From Endothia cerciana (Eukaryota > Ascomycota > Sordariomycetes > Diaporthales > Cryphonectriaceae), in the NCBI GenBank assembly GCA_026119935.1, contig JALRMH010000060.1, forward strand, positions 62,001 to 126,000: 64,000 bases of DNA, in the 5' to 3' direction. Under the pieces are notes generated by a model that was not told where the DNA came from, did not search any database, and saw only the letters and a program-made list of their open reading frames with translations. The position numbers and the translations under genes are program-made. Below, in pieces: positions 22,801 to 36,396 of this stretch; the first letter of the stretch is position 1; every line of letters begins with the position of its first letter.

Positions 22801-23568
22801 GATCCTGCCCATCCTCACGACCAGCCCCGACCGCCGCGACCTGAGCCATGGCTATTGTTGCTGGCCATATTTGTGTCGGAAATGAAGGGCTTACAGGATG
22901 CTGACCGATGTACAGGCAATAAAAGACCACTCCACCTCCGTCGATTGCTCGAGACAAATGACGCTACTGTGAGAGTGCAGGGAGGAGGGAAAATGGGCTG
23001 GCTAGGTCATCGGGACATGCAATACAACAGCAGGTGGTGACGATTGTACGATAGACAGGGATCGGTATCATCACTTGCGGCGCTGATAAAACAGCATGGA
23101 TCGCCTCGGGATGTATTGGTCTCGCCTCGGATAGGCGACGGGCGCACAAGCGCTTGTCAATACGCATCTCGATTCTCCAATCTAATGCATTCCGGGTTAT
23201 ACCCAATGAGGTTTTCTACAGTGATGAACAATAAGCTCCTGGACGACTACCTAAGTCGGTCGGCCTTGCCGAGGTAACGACAAGATCATAAATTCTGTCC
23301 ATGATCGAGGGAGGCAGGGCTTCACAATTGCTTCCGTTGGTACGGGGGTTGCCATTGATACTAAGCCTTTTCAGCGAAGGACCCTCCGCTCATAGGCCAA
23401 GAGTCTGTCTTTATACACTGTCATACGTACAATCAGTCAAATGTATATTCAGGCTAGCTCCTTCACCGACTCTTGAGACACAGGCGTCACTCTATGCAGT
23501 GGTGAAGCACGCGGAACCACGAGCTGTCACCGCTTACACGCGCCCTGCTTTCAGCGCAGCGATCGACC
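22801..23568. other. Intergenic between TOM6 and the alcohol dehydrogenase (convergent)
   Basis: 3' flanks of two convergent genes; no further gene or repeat recognised. Confidence 0.5.
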
Positions 23569-24639
23569 TCACCACTCCAACACACCACGATACCTCATCA
23601 GTCCATTCTCGATCTTGTAAAAGGCTTGTTCCAAGCCCCACTCCGTCATAGGGAATGTCTCTACCCATGGCTTGATCTTGTTTCGGGCTGCAAAGTCGAG
23701 CATATTGACATGATTTCGCTTCGATGCTTCGGTAGAGGAGATGATCCGGTGCCCAGGCAAGATGAATGGCATATATGGAATGTTCAGCGGTTCGTCCTGG
23801 ATCGACATGAGAACAATTCGTGCCACCCTACCAAGGCGAGGCAAGATGTTGCCCCAATCTGGCAGCTCGTTGGATGTGACAAGAAGCACATCGATGGGTT
23901 CGAACCATTCCGTACCAGCATCAGAAGGAAGTCTCATTAATCCTTCTCCGGGGTTCGGGAGAAAGGATTGCTTGTGACCATCCGCAACGCAATGGACTTC
24001 GTCGGCACCCATCTCAAACGCGTCTTCGACCTTCTGTTGGCTAGGGGGCCGCCTCGAGGCGAGCAGCGCAGTGACTCCACATCCCATCGCCCGGGCAAAC
24101 AACACAGCCATGTGCCCGAGCCCCCCTATCCCGACGACGCCGACTCTGTCGCTGGGCTTCGTCTGCGCAGCATCTAGCGCCTCGTACACTGAGGCTCCAG
24201 CACACATGAAGGGTCCTGCGTCTACAGACGCCATATCGTCCGGTATAAGGTAGGCGAAATCGGCGTCGATAATCCGATAATCGCCGAAGGCCCCTTGATC
24301 GAGGTCAGAATACGCGAATCCGCGTGCCTCAGTGCAGTATTGGCGATAGCCAGACAGACAGGCTGTACAATGGCCGCATGAGCTGTGCAGCCAGCCCCAG
24401 CCGACCCGGTCATCCACCTCCAGACCTATCACCGCAGAGCCAAGCTCCATGACATGTCCGACACCCTCATGGCCGAGTCCGCAGCCCTTTCCTTTGGCGT
24501 GCACGTCGGTGTAGCACAGCCCGGAATGCGTTGTCCGGATCAAGATTTCGCGAGCGCCTACAGCCCGCTCTGTCGTCTTCTTGATGAATTGATGCCGGTC
24601 GGCTGAGTAGCTGAAGACGTTGAGGGTATGCGTGAACAT
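23569..24639 (-). CDS. Zinc-dependent alcohol dehydrogenase (MDR superfamily)
   Basis: Intronless 356-aa oxidoreductase, complete from ATG 24639 to stop. Catalytic zinc ligands are C42 (GLCYTD), H57-E58 (GLGHEGVG) and probably C146. The structural zinc loop is C88-x2-C91-x2-C94-x7-C102. The Rossmann motif GVVGIGGLGH (about 167-176) binds NAD(P). It belongs to the Zn-ADH/cinnamyl-alcohol-dehydrogenase-like group and would interconvert alcohols and aldehydes in the cytosol; the substrate cannot be read from sequence. It is 19 kb from the acetoin gene pair and is not of the butanediol-dehydrogenase type as far as I can see, so I do not link them. Confidence 0.93.
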   Translation of the reverse strand: MFTHTLNVFSYSADRHQFIKKTTERAVGAREILIRTTHSGLCYTDVHAKGKGCGLGHEGVGHVMELGSAVIGLEVDDRVGWGWLHSSCGHCTACLSGYRQYCTEARGFAYSDLDQGAFGDYRIIDADFAYLIPDDMASVDAGPFMCAGASVYEALDAAQTKPSDRVGVVGIGGLGHMAVLFARAMGCGVTALLASRRPPSQQKVEDAFEMGADEVHCVADGHKQSFLPNPGEGLMRLPSDAGTEWFEPIDVLLVTSNELPDWGNILPRLGRVARIVLMSIQDEPLNIPYMPFILPGHRIISSTEASKRNHVNMLDFAARNKIKPWVETFPMTEWGLEQAFYKIENGLMRYRGVLEW

Positions 24640-27600
24640 CGTGTGAGAACGAGTCTAGTCTGGGAGGACTAGTCAAGGAGAAAGGGAGAAAAACGCCGTG
24701 ACATGTGCCGTTAACGAAGACGAATACCCGATCGAGCATAATGTAACAGCTCGATGACGATCGACAGCCTTTTACGAGAAGATCCGTGGATCGTGGGAAT
24801 GACACGCTTGAGTAGTTGACTGATCCTGATTGAATACTACCATAGCAAGCTTGATTCGGACTCGGCGAGGAAGCGAAAACAAGCTGCAAGGTTTATCCTT
24901 GATATCATAAGTGACATTGACGGCCCGCTTAACGCACTCGTCTCGTGACATAGCACGAGGGATATTCCAAAAGATCATTACTCCTCGAAAATTAAACAGG
25001 ACCTTTCGGTAAGTTACCACGGGAATGAAAGAAGCCACGGGGCATGAGACAATCGAGTAATTTCTATCTCAAGGGCCTTCAAGCAGAAACTCGAGCTAAA
25101 CTCCGAGAAAATTGATGCTACAAACCAGAGAGGAAGTATCTCCAAAGAAAATTGCAGCTCGAAGGCTTTCCTTCACCCTTGAGTGAGTTAGATGATTATG
25201 GTTGATGACCAAAAGCCCTTTACGCCATCCAATGTGCCCTCAAATTCCCTTAAACACATTGTCCTATTTGACAACAGAGTGCAAGCTCTGGCGAATAGTT
25301 CGTACCAACGGACCCTAGTTCAGTATATATGGGGATGAGTGGCCTAAAGCAAGTTCCTACTATTGATTGCCTACCTAGGTGGCCACACAGGAAGGAAATT
25401 TTCCAGTGTATAATGATACATTTGACATTATTATTGCAGTAATCAACCAGCCTTTCCCAATAACGTAATTACGCCGGATGTGTATTTGGAATCCGCGACA
25501 CCGGTGATGAGTCCCAAGTGAAGACCGGCCTCAACCCGACGCTGATATGTATTAATACTACAGCGCAGACATGGCCTGTTTGGTAGTGATTATTCTTCGG
25601 AGGTCAGGTAGTCATTGGCTAGTTCCCAGTATTCTTCTGGGAAGACTCTTCAGTCAGACTAGTCAGGACATAGGCATACTTATTCTGATCAAGATCAATT
25701 CCACTTTGTTATAGATTGTCTGCATTCTTGTGATAAGCTTCTGGTAAGTGCAAATAAGTGTTCCTGCCACAATCTGGCTCCAGGGAATTAGTCTTGTGAA
25801 TAATAGTGTTTACTCGCTATCGTCATGCCAACAAGAGCCTTTGCATAGCTTCACTTCCACTCGTTGATATTCTGATCCTTCTTGCCTATAGCATCTGACA
25901 AAGCAAGAAGGTGGAAAGTAGACAGACCATAAACACCTTGGTTTTTAAGAAAGCTGCAACTGACGATGTCATTGCACTCTTTTTTGCCCTTCACCTGTCT
26001 TCCAAGATCTACTTTTCATTAACTTTCGGACACCTCTTCAAATCCTGCAATGGAGCCGCAGGCAACTCCATTGCTTCTCGGCTTGGACACGGGGTAGGGA
26101 TGGAGGAGTGAGACAGAGGGTGGTCAATGAATGGAGACCTTCCGCCGTTTCGAATTTGACATCGTGAGTCCGGCACGACAGTTAATTCCTTACACGATGT
26201 CCCAACGCGTACTTAAACAATGACTGACCACCTCATCACAGAAAGCAGGTATCTCTGGACGTGCAGTATTCCCACACAACTCCGCCCTGGCCTCCCTCCT
26301 GTGTCTTGCTCCAAACGCATCGCAGCCTCGTCACCACGTAGGCGTCCTGGGCGTCAAGGCTGGCGAATGACAGCAAGTCTACCCCAAAAGCCCCGACCAC
26401 GTCTCCCTCCCCCATCAGCCTCGTTGGGGACATCGTTGAGGTATATTGCCTGATCCAGAAACAGCCGGTGCAACATGATATCAGCCTTGCGTGGCGCGTT
26501 ACGTTTCCCTACACTGTTCCTCTGATTGGACAACCCATCTTCCCCTTCGCTCGCACTGTCATCACGAAAACTGGCATGCCCTCCCTCTCTACCACTGGTC
26601 GAGCTTCAGCAGATGCCTTCAGACCAAAGAACCGTGGCTGAAGAGCAGCAGCGGAGGCGAGAAGAAGCAACAAGCAAGCCCGGGGTTAAGCAGTCTGTCA
26701 GCGGACACCCACCGCCGGGAGACCAGAGCTGTAGGGCAACATAGCGATACCGCCTTATTTCTTTTTATTTTTTTGACATTCGTCTTTACATACCCTTGAC
26801 ACCCGCTCTCAACCCTATGGTCTATTCTTCAACTGCTGGCCCGCTCTTCTGAGGTTCCAGAATAGCAGGGCTCTCATTCCCACGGCCGAACAATCCTTGA
26901 CACACGATCCCGTCACTACACTCTACACTCCGCCCTTGCTCAACTCCAAGCAGAACGACGGTCGGCCAGCCTCCAACGACCGTGCTGGTCCACAGATACC
27001 TTGATTGACCGTATCGAATAAACAATGTATAATCGGACGTACAGTTCCTATGCTGGTTAGAGTGAGTGTGGTCCGACAAGAACCCAGTTCTCAGTCTGCT
27101 GTACGCGTGGCTGCTGGACTCGATCGGGGGGCGAGGTGGACGAAAAGGGGCCCATTTACTCAAGTGCCAGGGCCGAGCCCTGACCACTGGTCACTATTAC
27201 GGCGAGCTACGTGCATCTTTCCTTGCCTTCATGACAGGGTTATGCATTGAGAATGCCGTGGTAGACTTAGGATAAGGCATGACGGCGAAGAGGCTTAGTG
27301 AAGAGATAGTACATCGAGAACTTCCTGCAGCATCACATACCTGAACAGATTCTACATAGTGTGTGAGGACACGTCCCACAGTAGATCAAGACCACACACA
27401 TCGACCGGGCCACGCGGGACAGCAGGCTGAGGTGGTTAGTGACATGGCTGTTGCAACGGCCGGGTCTCCCTATCTACCTGAATGGGCAGGCCGGAGCAAA
27501 CGCGACTTTCATCACGGGGCGTCCTAGCCACGTAGGAATCTTCCCAGGCATGGATTCGCAGGGTTCAGTCAGACCAGGGCGAGCTTGCTCACCAGGCGCT

Positions 27601-30600
27601 CGCAGCGCGTTAGGTACCAAAGAGTACAGACACCTTCACTACGCAGCGTGCTAGGCTACAACAAACGGGAGCGAAGACATCAGCAGATGCGAAAGCAAGG
27701 CGGGCAAAAGCGCACGCTCGAGGATGTCGTCTACGCTATACGGCCGTCGTCGTAATGGTCCGTTGAGTAAACGAATAGTTAATTTCACAGCCCGCTTGAC
27801 GAGCACACAGGTCAGGCGCTCTCACAGCTTCGGCCAGGCAACATCACGTACCGACTCCCAAAACAGCATATGGTGCCTCGACTGAGTGACAGTGAGTGGC
27901 GACATCAAGGCCGCATATCGAAAAATAACTCCCAGGATGGAAACCGAATTACTCAACCCAGAGCCAGCCGTGCGAGGAAAATCCGCCATTGGAGGAAAAT
28001 GCGCAGCCAATCGGATTTCAGGTGGCCAAAGCATCATACATACTCTGGGGTTGTCACGAGTCTGAGTACAACTTAGGCTTCCCTAGGAGGCAAGGCATAT
28101 TTCTCATTCGCGGATCACTCGACCAGCATTGCCGCTGCAGGTGAGCCGCATCGGGAGATCGTGGCTTGTGCACCACTCAGTTGTACATGCAGCCTAGAGA
28201 CGCAGGCCAAGTTCCCAGCGCTGCGGCACAGAGACGGCCACGAAGGATCGAGCCAGACAGAGTCCCATGATTGGGGGCGGATCTGTTTGCAGAAATCCAT
28301 CTGAATGGACGGCCGATGCTACATGGCGATCAGGCATACAGCATTTCGTCAGCCGCTAGACATACGGCCAGTCTGCCCACGCTGTATCACCGCTGCCATG
28401 CGAGACATCTACCAAACGAGGTTTAGGAGATGGGGAACCAACTTTCCGGATCTCGCTCGCTGGTCTTCCGCAATGTGGCAATGCCTCGAGACCTTCGGAG
28501 CCCTCGGTCCTAGGTACGCGTCTTCGTTCTGGCACTCTACTCACACTCGAGGCCTGAACAGTCGTGCCACTAGGTACCCGATCAGTTCCGAACTGTCAAG
28601 GAAAACTCCGTTATGCCTTGTGGTGTTTCTTGTCAGATATTAACGGTGCACAGCTGGGGAGAGCCAGCACGTCCTGAGAAGGCAGAGACCACGCACGCAT
28701 TTTGTCTGCGACAACGTTCATGCAACGCCACTGGCGGCCGGCTTCCCGACCGCCACTAGACCCAAGGCTCGTTATAATATTTATCGACTTGTTTAAAATG
28801 ATGAAGTGGTAATCTTGCCGTGCTGAGTAGACACGGCATGGCTGGCTGGTAACGACATGCTATCACCAGCCCGAGGAATCCGCCCAACCGAGAACGAGAG
28901 AACACGAGTGATAAGAACCGAGCCACTATTTTGCACGGAGGTGGCGACAGCAGCACAGTCAGCCTGGCTAAGATAGCGTGGAGAATCTCAGACTTCTGAG
29001 TGTGCCCTCAGCGCGGCAGCATTGGATGCGATGCCGGCGGCAGGAGAAGGAATGCAGGCTCGGTGACCACTTCGCTCATCCCTGGACCTGGACCACCACG
29101 AGGTCTCGCTGCCGTGGCGCAAGGACAAAACGAAACAAAACGCCTCGGTGGTACGACAGCGTCTTTCCTCGTTCTCTTTGACACATGGAGCCCCGGGGTG
29201 GGGGATACAGGCCAGGCCACGGGCAAGGGACGCAGTCACAATCCAGGTTGGAGTCGAGGCGAAGCGGCCGCTGGGGCCGAGGGTAGCACTGAAGAATCCG
29301 TCGGACAGGGCGAAGCTGGTCGGTCAATCCTTGAAAGTGGCCGCTTCAGGCCGTCAATTGGTCAATCCAGGAGATACAGTGATGAGAGAGACGGTGGAGC
29401 AGTTGTCGTCGTTGGCCTTGATGGTGTGATGTCGAATGGCAGCGCCGTCCTCGAGGACTATCAGCGCCACGTGCCCCTATTCCGTTACGGTTCACCTTCC
29501 TGGAAGACGGAAAGACGCCAGATGATGACTTCTATCTTCAATTTGAGGTTTGGGGGCCAGACCATTAGGCACTCGCCTGGTGAGTCACAACTGTACGAAC
29601 CAGATACCTGAGTGCCTTGGGCCAAAAAATGAGCCTCGGATCATGGGGCAAAGTCTGGGCGCTCCGGGCCCATACCTTCCATGTCGTCCATGTCACCCAT
29701 GTTTTAGAACCATTGAAACGAGAACCAAGGAAGCCATATGGTTGACTACCTGGCTTGGGGGCCGTTGTTTGGGTCAAGCCCGAGGGACAAACGCTCAGAC
29801 CAGTGAGTGCCGAACCGAAATAGCGGGAGGCTGGACCGGCCAAGTCCCCGGTGACAGAGCAAAATAGGCTGCTTAGGAGTCAGTGGATCAGTACATCGCC
29901 CAGAGAACATTGAACGAGTGGGAGACCAGGGACAGCAGATGTTGTAATAGATTTGGGGGCCAAGAGAAACCATGTGGTCAGGAACCGAGACTATTGTGGG
30001 GTTCCGGCCTGCCCAGGCTGACGTTGATGACGAGATCTTTGTGAGGACGGAAGAATCGGGGGTTTCAGTTGCTCAGCTGCTATCCGAGGATGATATCAAA
30101 AAAATCAGAACTTTTCTTGCAGATCTTGATTGGAAGGGTCGAAGTCCGAAAAATTCGAGGTCGGCAGAATGATCGATACAGAGTGGTAGGTCCAGCGCCG
30201 GTTTCGAAATCGGGGCCAACCTAGAATCATTCTCCAGGCACAGCAGGCACGCGACAGGGAAAGGTGTAAAATTGAGAATGTCAGACTGCCAGTTACAAAT
30301 GCCATGCTCCATCTCTTGGACACCCTGTCAATATCAGCAGTCGAGCTCGGACCGCGCCTGGGGACGACAAGCGGTCGTAGTGATTCTGGACACGATGTCG
30401 TTGCGTTTCTCGTGACCAGATGGCATGCATCAGACTAGCGTGGTTTCTGCCTGAAAACGAGACGGGCGAGATCATATGACTCGGAGCGGAGGGCAGGTGA
30501 GATCAGACAGGCGCCGTGCCGTCAGTGCTCGGATGGTGGTCAGTGTTGCACAGCCACCGAAACGCACATCTGCTCTGCGAGCCTCAGAGCCACTTTGCGA

Positions 30601-33600
30601 CTAGCGGCTGGAGCCGTCTGTCTAGGACAACGGCGATCTTCAGGGACCTCTGGCAAGCTCAGCAATTGGACCAGGTCCGAGACAGGTGTACAGACGCCCC
30701 GCCAGATCACGCAAATTAGGATGTCAAAATCCGTGTGAGGAAGATAAGATGCGGATCAAGGACAAGGACTAGTGCGATTAGTCCATGGCTGAAGCCAATA
30801 CCCTGTGTGCGCGCCCTGGTCGTGAGTTGCGGGTCCGGACCGGCCGCCGAAGACATGAGATTGGGTTTTGCAGACGGCCCCCGCCAAGTCATGTCAGGCC
30901 GGAGGCCGCTCCGTTCCCAGGCCAGGAAGTTTGTGCAGGATCTTTCCACCAGAATCCGTGACAGGAGAAAAGGATGTGATTGGATAGGGCTCAACCATAG
31001 GGGGATTTGAGCATCCAGATCCGTGCTGCGTGACCCCATAGCCAAAAGGCGGTGGCGATTTAGGGCTGACCCGAGAAGATACCCCCTGCACCGCAACGTG
31101 TAACCGTGAGTAGAAGCCCTTGCTGCCGGGAATGCAGGAAAGTGTATTATCTGCGGACCTCGCAAGAGGCCTCTTCATCTTCTGCGAGACAGTTAGCTTC
31201 GGCTTGATTCATATCTACCGGCCACGAAGCTCTAGACGACGGCAGTTCGAAATCCATGTCCATGGGCTCGGGAGAGAAGGATTACCAGCGGAAGGATATT
31301 GCCGTTGTAAGCGGCCGCCGTGGTTGTGACGGCAAGCGCGTCGGCGAGGTGATGCAGGATGCTCGTGGCCGCATCGATAAGCCTATGACGACGTAGCGTC
31401 GGTCATACTGATGGATGGGCTAGAAGAAGCTCGACGAGGAATTTCAGGGCTCGTCAGCAAGGCAGCAAAATCTAGACCTCGCCATCGTACGTAGACACGA
31501 TTCATACGTCATCAACCCCTTTTGAGCGTATATGACGTGACGCTGTTGATGTTCTTCACAATTGCAGACCTCGTGGCGAGCAGTCCACGCTCGAGATTCT
31601 AGTCACATGGCGAGTGCGAGGCTTGAAACGGTAATCTTTGCTCGCAAAATCCGCGGTTTCTAGGCAGCAACATGCAGTGAATGCGAGAATTTGGAGCCGT
31701 TCGGTGCTCGCGATGCCATACGCAACCTCAGCGGCGGTGAGGCAATTAAGGTGATTTGCACGCGAGCATCGCCCTGACCAGGTGGGAGCCACTCCGCGTG
31801 CGTCGTTTTCTGCCGAATCTCATAGACGCCGAGTATTATGTATGTATGTGTAGTAATCAGCCGCGCAGGCAGTTGACGGAGAGGTATCTGAGAGCTTATA
31901 GGATGTCGGATTGGCGACGCAACGTAGCTGTGACTTGCCGAAAGTTGCTCTCGGGATGTTTTCTCGAACGTCGTTGTTGGTTGTACAATTGGTCCACACC
32001 AGATTTGGCGTGTGGCTCGGGCTGGTGGTGGGGCGTTTGGGCGGGCAAGCTACTGTACTGCGGCATGTAAGGTGCCGTGGTTCGTGCACCTGTACCCTTC
32101 CCTGGCGTTTCCAACCAGGCACGGGACCATGCGGCAAGCACCGTTTCGAACGTCCTGCGAAGCTGCAATAACATGTAGCAGGCCCCACTACCTGTTGGTA
32201 ACAGACACAAAATTGTCTGTTGGGACCTTGCGGCATCCAGGAGGGAGGCCGAAGACGTCGATCGTTTCGAACCTGACAGGACACTATCAACATCACGAAT
32301 ACGTCCTGTCCGGTACCAGCGACCCGATCCTTGGCCGTGGGATTCTGCAGCAGACCCATGGTGAGCCCAAGAGGTCCTCGACACTGACACCGGCACCAAC
32401 GGGGTCCAGCATCCATCGTCAGATGCCTGTTCCCCTGCAGTAGACGGATTTGGACACTGGATGATCGCGCTTGATCGCCAGTGGACTGACGCTTCTCGCG
32501 AGATCGTTTGTGCTAGCTTTATACCGGGCGTAAGCCGACCAATGCGGTGACAAAGCGCACTGTTGCGGAGCACGTCGCGCATGATGCTCCAGCTGTAATG
32601 ACTCTGCGACACCACTCAGTACCACTCGATGTTCCCGACCAGGTGGTACTACTGCACGCTGCACACTGCACACTGCACACTGCACACTGCGGAGATCCTC
32701 ACTCGGCATCTCGTTGCTCCCCGTCAGCCTTATGGAGTCAGCAGGCCCACCGTACCAGCATTAGCACCACCAGCAGCAGCACATCTCATGGCAGTCTGTC
32801 AGAGGCCTCTCGCCAACCCTCACGTCTTGGCCTGCCCCCAGAGCAGCACGTGCCGTCATCGTGCCTGGCGGAGACTCGAGCCGAACAACATGTCTTGATG
32901 CCCTTACCCACATTCGAGGCTGACTATTGTTGCGGGCCATATGGCACGTCCGGGGTGACAGGATCTGCCATTGGAGAAGACGAGTGTCCTGGGACGAATC
33001 TGATCTCGATAAATCCCTGGCAGTGGGGATACCATGGACCTCTGTACCAAGTTTGATCCCCTGCCATAGCTGCCGCAACCCCCATGCCGGGGAGAGGATT
33101 CCTGCAAATCCAATTGACATTCGGTGCATTGATGGCCCGACGGAACGACCACGGGCCATCAACAACGCTGTCAGACCACCGTCCTACTTGGTCGGCAACG
33201 GTTACTGGGGAGTCCTGTGCGACCTCACCTGCAACATTTGCACGGATATCGCTTGTTTCTCTAGCCACAGCGCCGGCTCACCATAAACACGCTCCCGGCT
33301 GCACTCTTGATCCGTCATCCGCTCAGCCACAGATGCCCGAACGCTATAGCGTTCGTAGAGGGATCCTGCCCAGCAAACAGCCCACTTCGTCTGTTTCCGC
33401 GAACCAAACGGGCCGGACTGGACTGAGAGGCTCACCTTTATCCCTCGTGTGCACCCTGTCCACTGATATCGCAGATCTGGCAATGTATCGCGAGCCAAGA
33501 TGACATGACCCTGTGATTGATCCTCTCGGGCCACGTTTCAGCGCTGCGAGCGACTATCACCATTGGCAGAGTCCGACCTCCGAAAGTCGCCAGGGAGCGT

Positions 33601-36144
33601 TTTTGCAGACCTCTCGGCTAATGCACCGAGGGGCGGTAGGGGATGCAGGTACTCGTAATAACAACTCTCAGTCATGCTCGCCATTAAATTTGGAGTATGC
33701 CTTGCTCAATCCGGCGATCGTGATGGTTTGGCCGAAGTAGGATCCGAAGTTCAAGGCAACTAAGACTTCGATACGAACATCTGCCCAGTCAGTGCTCTTC
33801 TTGCATCGATCCTTCATGAGTGACGGCATACAATGTATGCATCTCCCACAGCACTGGGATCAGACTATGTCAGATTTGGATGCCGTGGCGTTGCACGGCG
33901 CCTTGGCTCCTCCCATGGGGTTCTATGGTATTGTGCCTGATCGGCCCTCGCAGCGCGTCGTTGCACAATCTCTTCGGAGCCGGCTGCCGTGCCCGGCTCG
34001 GGACCGCTCCACTGGATCTCTGACCCTTCGCTTAGGCGGGAAGGAATGGCAGGAATGCGAAGATTAAGGATAACGAAGCGCATATCGAGGACATTCATTC
34101 GCCCATTCGCCCATTCGCCGTGGCATCAGGTTGTGCTCCTTCTGGGGGATGCCTCATCTTCTCTGAGGAGACCGAGGGATCGATCGAGTGAGCCCTCCGG
34201 ACGATCAGCAAGCGAGTGGCCTCTAGTCGCCGAGACAGTTGACAGCGCGCAGCAGTGCAACGGGGACACGAAACAGGGCTGAAGACGCTGCCGTGTGCCT
34301 CCCGAAATCTCACGCCCGAGACCACCGTGCCCGTGGATCAAGGTTCTCTGTCTGCGATGCAACATGTGGCTAGGCAGATACCCTCAAGACACCTGCTCGA
34401 GGGCTTCGTGTTGTTAGCGCGTTGTTGTGCTGCGGAAGCGGAGGAGGTGGTTTGCACGGATGGCCCCAGCAGAAAACGGTCGACGGAAAACGGTGCTGGC
34501 TCGAATGTACTACCCCTTTTGGCTTAGCTCCCCCATCAGCCACGCCTCGTCGCATCCTCTCGAGTAGTGGATGGGGTACTCCGGTACCTGGCAAGGTATG
34601 GAGTACGTACCACAGTACTGGCACAGATCCCAAATCTGGCCTGTGGTTGTTTCCCTGCAGTTGCAGTTTGCAGGGGTCGGTGATCGGTTCTTCTCACTCA
34701 GTCACTGGACAATTGGATCGAATTCCAATTCTGTTCTCTTACCCCCCCGGCCCAGCACCCCACGTTTGTTTCCTCGTCGCAAAACACCTCACACCACACG
34801 TTCACCACCACGACCCAGAGTGTCCAGTCCCAAAATGACCGCGTCAACCCCCAAATCTGAGTCCATACGAATCCCCCGAAACCCCCCCTCCCCCAAACGC
34901 CCGGCTGCGCCTTCGCCGAACATGTTCGGCACACGGCCCGGGGGGTGGACCTCAGGCGGGAGTTTGGGGGTGTCTGTGGTGTCCTGCCCCTCATAATCCG
35001 TTGCTGATGATCAGCGCCATTCGTGGGCACAGCGGGTGTCATCGATCACGGAGATGCACTTGGAGGGGGGGTGACTTGAACGAGATCTGGGTGTAACCGG
35101 TACGTATAGGGCCTCGTCGCCCTGTTTCCCCCAAACCACATTCGCCCAGGAACGGTGTGCATCGGCGTTGCATTCCATGGCGATGCATGTCGACAGCGAG
35201 AGACACATTCTGGTACATACAGAACGACAGCAATAGCACCAGCAACAGGTTACCACCTGCAGAGTCCCAACGCAGGGTGAGAACAGCTCTCACTCGTATC
35301 TCATACCTCAGGCTCACAACCGGCACCGTACTGTTCCAACGTACCATCTTCGTACAGCTGCCCTGTCTTCCCTCAGGGTCCCATGTCCCTCTTCCTCTTC
35401 CTCAACCTGCAAGGCACCTGGCCCTGCGCCTCACTCTACATTGGCTGGCACCTGCATCTTCCTGCAGCCTTGGTACCTGATCAGGTACAGACAGACAGTC
35501 ACTCGCTGCGCTTCTGCTGCGCATCGTCCAAGTCGGATCAGTCATCCAAGTCAGACTTGTGCTGGCGTCACCTTGTCACTCTGTCACTCGCTCACTCTCC
35601 TCCTTGCCGGAGACAGGTATGACTGCCAGTGCTGCTGCCTCAGTGAGTCAGGCAGTCCTCCTCGACCGTGACAACTGCTGGTCGTCCTTTTTCCTCCCTT
35701 CTCCTTCTCCTTCCACACCCTCCCCGACTTCAGGTCACCAGGCCACAAATCTATAAGGCTGCGATGCCTTCCTCCCTGATGGCTGTCTATTCTGCCCCTG
35801 TCCCTACCATCTTCTCTTTCCTTCTCCATCAGGTCATACGAACTGCGTCCACTCGCTAGCTTTCCTAGTCTGGATCTCCTTCTAGTCGCCTGGTCCTGTT
35901 TCGACTCATCTCTGTGATATACTCAACCCACTGCCTGGCGTTCGCTTCTTCATAAACCTTGTTTCACTCTATATACACCTGCCTGAACCCTCAGACACCA
36001 GGCCACGAAGACTCTATCAACCTCACGCATCACCAACACCACTAGCTCACAACGTTCGCGCCGGCGATCAAGCGGCACCCCACCGCCTCAGTCCATACGT
36101 CCAACACCACCAGGAGGAGAATACAATCAGTCGCCACCGTCATC
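24640..36144. other. 11.5-kb stretch without a convincing gene
   Basis: Open frames up to about 240 codons occur on both strands but overlap one another and show no motif, signal peptide or family resemblance. The region 24.9-26.0 kb is AT-richer; the rest has ordinary GC, so heavy RIP decay is not evident. A 7-nt tandem repeat lies at 32653-32690. From about 35.3 kb the plus strand becomes pyrimidine-rich, probably promoter and long leader of the gene at 36145. Confidence 0.45.
32653..32690. repeat. Heptanucleotide tandem repeat (GCACACT)n
   Basis: Roughly five consecutive copies of a CACACTG/GCACACT unit. Confidence 0.85.
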
Positions 36145-36396
36145 ATGTGTTATCAGCTTGTTGAGTTGTACTCGGCATGCCGTTGCCCGTACTACACGCA
36201 TGCTATCGATCGCTGCTCCCTCTACCCAAACCATAGCATAACACAGAGAATCATCCTGGTCGGATACACCTGCCAGGCCCACGGAAAGAGTCACGGAGGC
36301 TCACGTCAAGACTCGGCCTACTGCGATCAGCAGCACTACTCAGATTCGGGATATGCGAGCGGGCACTCTCACAAGAGCAGCCACCGTCATCGGTGA
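36145..36396 (+). CDS. Small conserved Cys/His protein of filamentous fungi (83 aa)
   Basis: Single exon, ATG at 36145 (CATCATGTG). The N-terminus MCYQLVELYSACRCPYY matches, by recall, a small family found across Sordariomycetes. C12-x-C14-x4-H19-x4-C24, together with C48, could bind a metal. The middle (RIILVGYTC) looks like a beta-strand. The tail is Ser/His-rich and ends with SDSGYASGHS, which fits the DSG-x-x-S phosphodegron consensus read by beta-TrCP-type F-box proteins. There is no signal peptide or membrane span. The function is unknown. The leader upstream is long and pyrimidine-rich, and the roughly 1.3 kb downstream looks like 3' UTR rather than another gene. Confidence 0.8.
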   Translation: MCYQLVELYSACRCPYYTHAIDRCSLYPNHSITQRIILVGYTCQAHGKSHGGSRQDSAYCDQQHYSDSGYASGHSHKSSHRHR